Of a stretch of DNA of 64,000 nucleotides, positions 57,909 through 64,000 are shown piece by piece; position 1 is the first letter of the stretch, and each line of letters starts with the position of its first letter. Location of the stretch: NCBI GenBank assembly GCA_945901245.1, contig CAMDKY010000004.1, positions 1 to 64,000 of the forward strand. The letters are read 5' to 3'. Origin of the DNA: Polynucleobacter meluiroseus (GTDB taxonomy: Bacteria > Pseudomonadota > Gammaproteobacteria > Burkholderiales > Burkholderiaceae). Position numbers and translations under genes: made by a program. The notes under the pieces were generated by a model. That model was not told where the DNA came from, searched no databases, and saw only the letters and a program-made list of their open reading frames with translations.

Positions 57909-58928
57909 TTAGAAAAAGTCTGCCAATACCCGCTCGACCCGCGTTGTCGAGCTACTGTCATCAAGGGGGTTGCGGCGTAAACGATGACGCAGCGCTAGGG
58001 GTGCTAAGCGCTTGAGGTGTTCAGCGCTGGCTTTGCGAGCGCCATCAAAGGCTGCAAGCGCACGCATGCCGCGCATTAAGGTTAATTCCCCACGCAAGCC
58101 ATCGGTTCCCAGCTGTGCGCATAGTTTAGTTGCCAGCATCAGCACATCGTCGCCAATCGTCACCTTGGATAAACGTTTGCGGGAACTAAGGATCTTCTCC
58201 TTAAACTCGGCTTCGCTGTCTTGGTATTGCGCTAGAAAAGCAACTGGGTCACGCTCAAATGCATCGCGGCGCTTAATGATCTCAATCCGTTGTGCCAAAT
58301 CTTGTGGGGTTCTCACCTCCACTGATAGGCCAAATCGGTCGAGCATTTGGGGGCGTAATTCACCCTCTTCTGGATTACCGCTCCCAATTAAGACAAACCG
58401 CGCTGGATGGCGAATACTTAAACCTTCGCGCTCAACCACGTTCTCGCCCGAAGCAGCAACATCAATCAGCAAATCAACTAAGTGGTCTTCGAGTAAGTTC
58501 ACTTCATCGATATACAAATAGCCCCGATTGGCTTTAGCCAGCAAACCTGGCTCGAATACTTTAATGCCGTGGGAGAGGGCTTTTTCAATATCGAGGGCGC
58601 CCACAACTCGGTCTTCGGTTGCGCCCAGCGGCAAGTCGACTACGGGCACAGGCACTAGCTCAGACTTGAGTTTCTCACCGGCGGCCTTACGGGCTTCGCA
58701 GGCAAAACATAGATTAGGCGCGCTGGGATCGCAGTGGTAGGGACAGCCCGCAACTACCTTCATGGGTGGCAAGAGAGCCGCTAAGGAACGAATGGTGGTT
58801 GATTTACCGGTCCCACGATCACCAAATATAAGTACACCACCAATACTCGGCTCGATGGTGGAGAGGGCAATTGCCAACTTCATCTCATCTTGGGCAACGA
58901 TTGCGGTAAAGGGAAAATTAAACGCCAT
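57909..58928 (-). CDS. bchI: Magnesium chelatase subunit I
   Basis: AAA+ Walker A GDRGTGKSTTIRSLAALLP and YIDEVNLLEDHLVDLLIDVAASGENVVEREG. Confidence 0.98.
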   Translation of the reverse strand: MAFNFPFTAIVAQDEMKLAIALSTIEPSIGGVLIFGDRGTGKSTTIRSLAALLPPMKVVAGCPYHCDPSAPNLCFACEARKAAGEKLKSELVPVPVVDLPLGATEDRVVGALDIEKALSHGIKVFEPGLLAKANRGYLYIDEVNLLEDHLVDLLIDVAASGENVVEREGLSIRHPARFVLIGSGNPEEGELRPQMLDRFGLSVEVRTPQDLAQRIEIIKRRDAFERDPVAFLAQYQDSEAEFKEKILSSRKRLSKVTIGDDVLMLATKLCAQLGTDGLRGELTLMRGMRALAAFDGARKASAEHLKRLAPLALRHRLRRNPLDDSSSTTRVERVLADFF

Positions 58929-58985
58929 CTCAATTCAGTTTAAGTAATCAACCCTGAAAGCATACTACGAATAGAAGCTAGCCCC

Positions 58986-59627
58986 CTATTGAATCGGGAT
59001 TAGGATCTCATTGCGCCGCATCCACGGAATGCTCCACGGCGGGTTGTAACGGGCTAAGCGTGGGTTGCCCAGCGCAATCTCATTTCTGGACTTAATCCAT
59101 GCCATGAGTTCAGTTGTTTTTTCTTGCACCTTATCGTCGCTGACAAACCCAGTAAACCGAATCACCGCTAACTTTTGCGGGCCGACTTGCACTAATTTGA
59201 CTTGCGGGTTATTTGGCTTTGGTAAGGTATCGATGGTGTATTGCTTTGGCATCACAAATTGGATTAACCAGGTTTTTTTATCGCCCTTACCTTCTGCAAT
59301 CACCGGCACAGTCATTGCAATCTTTTCAGGGACTGGCTCAGCGATATTGAGCCCTCCATCCCGTACTGAAATATTGTTACCAAAAATATAGTTAGCGATT
59401 AAACGAAATCCTGCGCTAGAAGCCTCACTCAGATCCCCTGGCACTTCTACCTGCGCCACTATTAATGGCGAGTATTGACGAATTTCAAATGGTTCGGACT
59501 GCTCTACAACACGGTAGCTGGGTTCTTCAGTTGCCATAGCAATGGGACTTCCAATGAGAGAAAAAGAAAAGGCTATGCCGAGCAAAAGCCAAGCCTGAAC
59601 TGTAAGGCATGAATTATTTAAAGTCAT
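58986..59627 (-). CDS. SOUL-family heme-binding protein
   Basis: EEPSYRVVEQSEPFEIRQYSPLIVAQVEV; signal peptide; C-terminal ARYNPPWSIPWMRRNEILIPI. Confidence 0.9.
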   Translation of the reverse strand: MTLNNSCLTVQAWLLLGIAFSFSLIGSPIAMATEEPSYRVVEQSEPFEIRQYSPLIVAQVEVPGDLSEASSAGFRLIANYIFGNNISVRDGGLNIAEPVPEKIAMTVPVIAEGKGDKKTWLIQFVMPKQYTIDTLPKPNNPQVKLVQVGPQKLAVIRFTGFVSDDKVQEKTTELMAWIKSRNEIALGNPRLARYNPPWSIPWMRRNEILIPIQ

Positions 59628-60546
59628 AGAGTCGCTCTGGATTGCTTACTAAGATTTTCTTTAACTGAGTTGGGTCCTGAACCCAATTTCCGAGCAAATC
59701 ACACAGATCAGCATCATTTGGCATGAAGCCCTTAACCATGACGTGAGGCCAGTCGGTTCCCCAAACAAGTTGCTCTGGATTTGACTCTATTAGTGCTTCA
59801 GCAAATCGATGAACATCAGCGTATGGCGGACTTATTTCATTGGAAATCCGATAGGCACCAGTCAATTTAACCCATGCTCGCCCTTCACGCATCATTGCGC
59901 ACAGGTTCTGAAAGCCAGTATTTGTAATACCAAGGCTCGCCTTAACATAACCAAAATGGCCGAGCACAATCTCGACCGGAAAATTATGAAAATCAGTTTG
60001 TAACTGCGGGAAAGCATCCACGTGCATTAAGAATTCCAGATGCCAACCAAAGGGAGCAATTCGCGTGGCAAGTGATCGAAGCATGGTGATTGGCAATTGC
60101 CCCGTTGCATCGGCTAAATCGACGATGTTGCAACGCAAGCCGCGAACGCCTGCCAGATGCAAGGCCTCAATTTCAGCATCGGTGATGCTGTCGTCTACTA
60201 CCGCAACGCCGCGTAATTTACTTGGAAATGCCTTGAGTGCGGCGAGCAACGCACGGTTATCCGTGCCATAAATACTAGGCTGCACTAAGACGGCACGCTC
60301 AACGCCCAAGTGAGCTAGTAAGTTGAAATAATCCGGTAGCAAAGCATCAGGCGGGGTGTAGATACGCTCACTGAAATAGGGAAAGCGACTTTCAGGCCCG
60401 CAAATATGAGCATGGCAATCAGTAGACCCCGCTGGCAAAAGCAGATCGGGCCGACGCAATACCCGATCTGGGGCCTGGCATAGTGGCGCCTTATTGAGGT
60501 TCAATACCGGCGTCTTTTGCAATCTTAGTGTACTTGGCGATTTCAT
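59614..60546 (-). CDS. Amidohydrolase-2 family metal-dependent hydrolase
   Basis: GSTDCHAHICGPESRFPY and WGTDWPHVMVKG; likely start MKSPSTLRL at 60546 (ORF extends to 60555). Confidence 0.88.
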   Translation of the reverse strand: MKSPSTLRLQKTPVLNLNKAPLCQAPDRVLRRPDLLLPAGSTDCHAHICGPESRFPYFSERIYTPPDALLPDYFNLLAHLGVERAVLVQPSIYGTDNRALLAALKAFPSKLRGVAVVDDSITDAEIEALHLAGVRGLRCNIVDLADATGQLPITMLRSLATRIAPFGWHLEFLMHVDAFPQLQTDFHNFPVEIVLGHFGYVKASLGITNTGFQNLCAMMREGRAWVKLTGAYRISNEISPPYADVHRFAEALIESNPEQLVWGTDWPHVMVKGFMPNDADLCDLLGNWVQDPTQLKKILVSNPERLYDFK

Positions 60547-61486
60547 TACGAACAAACTGGGCTGTTTGCTCTAAATTCATTGGCTTCGATGTGATGCCTG
60601 CTTTCGCGTAGGCAATCTTGATATCCACGTCTTGTAAGGCGCGATTAATGTCTTCGTTGATTTTGACTTTGATTCTCTCTGGCGTGGCAGATGGCGCCCA
60701 AACACCAAACCAAAGTCCGATATCAAAGTTCGGATACCCTTGCTCAGCAATGGTTGGAATCTCCGGTGCAACAGAGGCTCGCGCAATGCTGGTTATACCC
60801 AGCGCACGCGCTCTACCGCCGCGGACTTGCGCCATGGCTGTTTCAAATGGAGCCATGTAAAACGCTGTTCTGCCTGCAATCGTTTCTGTAATGGCTTCAG
60901 GTGAGCCCTTATAAGGAACGTGTAGCATCTTGATTCCCATGGTCTGATTAAAGTACTCGGCAGCCAAGTGCGTAGAGCTGCCAATACCAGCAGAAGCGTA
61001 AGGTAGGTCGCCTGGTTTTGCTTTTGCAGCGGCCACTAGATCTTTGATTGTTTTATAGGGGCTGTCAGCACCAACAATTAATAGATAGGGTGTTGTGCCC
61101 AGAATATTAAGGTCCGTCAGGCTTTTTAAGTCATAGGGTAATTTTTTATAAATGGCGGGGTTCGCTGCATATGAGGCAGACTGCACCAATAAAGTATAGC
61201 CATCCGGCGCCGCATTGACCACCACGCCCGTGCCAACTAAACCTCCAGCACCAGGACGATTTTCAATAATCACGGATTGCTTCCATAACTCACTCAGGCT
61301 TTTTGAAACTAGCCTACCAGCAATATCCGCACCCGATCCAGGCGTTAGCGGAACAACCATCTTGACGGTTTTAGTGGGGTATTTATCAACCGCTGGCTGG
61401 GCCTGCGCATGGGTGCCAGCACCTAATAAAGCCAAGCTAATTAATCCAACTTGCCATTGTTTATGCATCTGTTTAAATTGCGTCAT
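60491..61486 (-). CDS. Tripartite tricarboxylate transporter (Bug-family) substrate-binding protein
   Basis: YPTKTVKMVVPLTPGSGADIAGRLVSKSLSE; NRPGAGGLVGTGVVVNAAPDGYTLL. Confidence 0.95.
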   Translation of the reverse strand: MTQFKQMHKQWQVGLISLALLGAGTHAQAQPAVDKYPTKTVKMVVPLTPGSGADIAGRLVSKSLSELWKQSVIIENRPGAGGLVGTGVVVNAAPDGYTLLVQSASYAANPAIYKKLPYDLKSLTDLNILGTTPYLLIVGADSPYKTIKDLVAAAKAKPGDLPYASAGIGSSTHLAAEYFNQTMGIKMLHVPYKGSPEAITETIAGRTAFYMAPFETAMAQVRGGRARALGITSIARASVAPEIPTIAEQGYPNFDIGLWFGVWAPSATPERIKVKINEDINRALQDVDIKIAYAKAGITSKPMNLEQTAQFVRNEIAKYTKIAKDAGIEPQ

Positions 61487-61536
61487 ATTAAGTCTCCATT
61501 TATTTTTATTGTGTTGCGTTTAAATACTAAGCCAGT

Positions 61537-62328
61537 TTATTGAACCGAGTCCAAAAATTGCTTCAGGGCTGCATTAAATCCGGCCGGCTGCTCAATATTC
61601 GCCAAATGGGCTGCGTCCTCGATGATATGCATACTCGAATGATCAATTAAGCGATGCAGCACAGTTGCTTGAGCGACGGTACAAGCGGGGTCTTGTCTAC
61701 CCACCAAAATCGTAGTAGGTGCCGTAATCTTCAGTAACATGGTCGATTGAGCCATATCCCGAACGGCGCTGGCGCACGCAGTATAACCATCGACCGGCGT
61801 ACTCAAAATCATTTTACGAACCCGCTCAATCTTGTCAGGCTCGCTGGTAACAAATCCATCCAAAAACCAGCGTTTGATAGTGCCATCGACCAATCCACTT
61901 AAACCCTGTTGATGTGCAATGGCGAAACGCTCCTCCCACAGCGAGCGTGGCGGCATCTCACTGGCCGTATCACACAAACTTAAGGAAATAACCCGATCTG
62001 GAAAATAAGCGCCAACAAACTGGCAAATCATTCCGCCCATCGATAAGCCGACTAAATGGGCTTTGGGAATCTGCAAGGCATCCATCAGGCTAACGAGATC
62101 ATTCGCTAATAACTCAATACTGTACGGCCCAGGAGTTACTTGCGATTGCCCGTGCCCACGAGTGTCATAGCGCACAACGCGGTAATGGGAGGTCAATGCC
62201 ACAATCGTGTCATCCCACATTTCTAGGCTGGACATCAAACTATTACTCATCATGACGACGGGAGCGGTGTCGGGGCCATCGATTTGATACGCCATCGTGA
62301 TGCCATTGGCATGAATTGTTTTCTTCAT
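61537..62328 (-). CDS. Alpha/beta hydrolase, 3-oxoadipate enol-lactonase-like
   Basis: VVRYDTRGHGQSQVTPGPYSIELLANDLVSLMDAL and HLVGLSMGGMICQF. Confidence 0.85.
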   Translation of the reverse strand: MKKTIHANGITMAYQIDGPDTAPVVMMSNSLMSSLEMWDDTIVALTSHYRVVRYDTRGHGQSQVTPGPYSIELLANDLVSLMDALQIPKAHLVGLSMGGMICQFVGAYFPDRVISLSLCDTASEMPPRSLWEERFAIAHQQGLSGLVDGTIKRWFLDGFVTSEPDKIERVRKMILSTPVDGYTACASAVRDMAQSTMLLKITAPTTILVGRQDPACTVAQATVLHRLIDHSSMHIIEDAAHLANIEQPAGFNAALKQFLDSVQ

Positions 62329-62415
62329 AACAACCTTCAGGTAATTTGATTCATCTAAAAAGGGATATCAAGGCATTTTTCACTTGATTTGTAGATCTAA
62401 TTCTACTAAGAAGCG

Positions 62416-62790
62416 GTGGACTTCACATACACTATTGCCATGATTGCCGGTTTAGTTCAAATACTGTTATTCCAAGGCCTAGGCGAGCTGATCTCCAAAT
62501 TTGTCTTCACCACCCTACCGGGTCCAGTGATTGGGCTGGTCTTGCTTCTATCTTGGCTGATGCTGCGTGGCAAGCTCGATCCATCACTTGCTTTGGTGGC
62601 CGATGGCTTTAGCCAATACTTAGGCCTGCTGTTTGTTCCGGCTGCAGTTGGAGTAGTTCTTTTTTTACCGCAACTTAAAGAGCATGCTGGAGCACTAATT
62701 ACTGCTTTAGTGGTGAGTGTTGTCCTAACGATCGCAACTAGCGCCCTCATTCTGAAACTGATGCACCGCGAGCCTAAAAACGATGCGTGA
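62416..62790 (+). CDS. CidA/LrgA family protein
   Basis: Four-TM; FQGLGELISKFVFTTLPGPVIGLVLLL...FVPAAVGVV. Confidence 0.92.
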   Translation: MDFTYTIAMIAGLVQILLFQGLGELISKFVFTTLPGPVIGLVLLLSWLMLRGKLDPSLALVADGFSQYLGLLFVPAAVGVVLFLPQLKEHAGALITALVVSVVLTIATSALILKLMHREPKNDA

Positions 62791-63511
62791 GTCTGCTTCG
62801 ATAGTCGAGATCTGGGTCTATCTATCGGGCAGCCCCTTGATTGCCCTCTTTATTACATTAGCTGCCTATCAAATAGGTCTATGGCTCTATCAACGCAGCG
62901 CCCAAAATCCCTTAGCCAACCCCGTAGCGATTGCGGTGATTTTGGTTTCCGTTGCTATCGAGTTATTGCAAATGTCCTATCGGACGTATTTTGAAGGAGC
63001 TCAATTTGTCCATTTTTTACTGGGCTCGGCTACGGTCTCCTTGGCCATTCCGATTTACCGCGGCATACAGCATTTGCAAAGTCGGGCCCTGCCGCTGATT
63101 ATTTCCTTGGTGTGTGGTGGTTTAGTTTCAATTCTGAGTGCAGTAGGTATTGCTACCGCGCTGGGCGCAGACAAAACCTTGATAGGTGGACTGTATTCCA
63201 AATCGGTCACTGCGCCGATTGCGATGGGCATTGCCGAACAGATTGGAATATCACCCACACTAACGGCGGTGTTTGCGGTTGTCACCGGCATTTTGGGCGC
63301 CGTCTTAGCGCGCTTCATACTGGATGCGCTAGGCATGAAATCCTGGTGGCAGCGCGGCTTTGCGATTGGAGTAGCATCGCATGGCATCGGCGCATCACGG
63401 GCGTTTAGTGTGAGTCCTGAAGCAGGCGCCTATGCCAGTCTGGCGATGGGTATGCATGGCATCTTGGGTGCCATTGCCATCCCGTGGATTTTTCACCTGA
63501 TCAATCGCTAA
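62783..63511 (+). CDS. LrgB family protein
   Basis: SKSVTAPIAMGIAEQIG and SHGIGASRAF; 8-nt overlap with LrgA. Confidence 0.94.
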   Translation: MRESASIVEIWVYLSGSPLIALFITLAAYQIGLWLYQRSAQNPLANPVAIAVILVSVAIELLQMSYRTYFEGAQFVHFLLGSATVSLAIPIYRGIQHLQSRALPLIISLVCGGLVSILSAVGIATALGADKTLIGGLYSKSVTAPIAMGIAEQIGISPTLTAVFAVVTGILGAVLARFILDALGMKSWWQRGFAIGVASHGIGASRAFSVSPEAGAYASLAMGMHGILGAIAIPWIFHLINR

Positions 63512-63522
63512 GCTAAATAAAC

Positions 63523-64000
63523 TTAGCCCAAGTGGGTCTTTAAAAACGCATGGGCTCGCTGCCATGCTTCCTTAGTCGCAGTTGGGTTGTATTGCAAGGG
63601 CGGTAGGTGCCGCGCGTCTGCCTCTGGATTAGTAAAGGCATGCTTTGCGTCATAGCGATAGAAATCATAAGACACGCTTGCGGCTTTTAAATTATTCTCT
63701 AGCTGATCAACACCAGCAATGGGGAAAAATTCATCGTGCAAGGCCCAATGCCCCTGGAGTGGTTTTTGAATCTTGCTGGCATCGATGTACTCCAATGGAG
63801 GGTAGCCGTACCACACGATGCTGGCATCAAGCTCAGGCACATGCACTGCCGACAATAAGGTTAGTGCTCCACCCATGCAAAAACCAGTAACAGCAACCGT
63901 AGGACTGCCGGTTTTCTTTAAATGCTGTACTGCTCCTCGAATGTCCTGCGCTGCTACCTCCCCAAAATTCAGGTTGCCCATTAAGTGTTCAGCCTCTTTT
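63523..64000 (-). CDS. Dienelactone hydrolase family protein (truncated at window edge)
   Basis: VAVTGFCMGGALTLLSAVHVPELDASIVWYGYPP; frame runs to the edge, so the N-terminus is likely missing. Confidence 0.85.
   Translation of the reverse strand, partial: KEAEHLMGNLNFGEVAAQDIRGAVQHLKKTGSPTVAVTGFCMGGALTLLSAVHVPELDASIVWYGYPPLEYIDASKIQKPLQGHWALHDEFFPIAGVDQLENNLKAASVSYDFYRYDAKHAFTNPEADARHLPPLQYNPTATKEAWQRAHAFLKTHLG

Noticed and set aside
58012-58521. 169-aa plus-strand ORF antisense to bchI
   Set aside because: Ser/Arg-rich shadow frame within a conserved AAA+ gene.
61537-62328. Dedicated aromatic-degradation operon (pcaD etc.)
   Set aside because: Only isolated hydrolase-type genes with no ring-cleavage enzymes in the window.

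Overview
The window carries a complete, contiguous photosynthesis gene cluster (PGC) of an aerobic anoxygenic phototroph, spanning about 11.4-58.9 kb. Gene content and protein style suggest a Burkholderiales organism, possibly Polynucleobacter-like; that taxonomy is inference. Left flank (0-11.4 kb): PilZ protein, rpoN, GGDEF protein, three bactofilins around a RodZ-like protein, and an RsuA-type pseudouridine synthase. PGC minus-strand block 1: B12-binding AerR/PpaA-like regulator, bciB-like, dxs, hemA (C5 pathway), tspO, bchP, pucC-like, bchG, puhE, acsF, bciE-like, puhC, puhB, puhA, lhaA, bchM, bchL, bchH, bchB, bchN, bchF. Plus-strand block: second aerR/ppaA-like gene, ppsR, crtA, crtD, crtC. 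Minus-strand superoperon: crtE, crtF, bchC, bchX, bchY, bchZ, pufB, an uncharacterised 73-aa ORF, pufA, pufL, pufM, pufC, crtI, crtB. Then bchO (+), a 44-aa ORF (+), bchD, bchI and a SOUL-family gene (-). Right flank: amidohydrolase, Bug/TTT receptor, alpha/beta hydrolase, LrgA/LrgB pair, dienelactone hydrolase fragment. pufA (58 aa), pufB (48 aa) and the 44-aa ORF are absent from the supplied ORF track because they are short; I read them directly. The main candidates for something undescribed are: the single-TM 73-aa ORF inserted between pufB and pufA; a set of PpsR/CrtJ-type TGT-N12-ACA boxes, two pairs of which have exactly 8-nt spacing; a separate recurring TTTACCCT motif near those boxes; a crtC with no canonical start codon outside crtD; and two divergent AerR-like paralogs, one at the PGC edge. 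No database search or computation was run.
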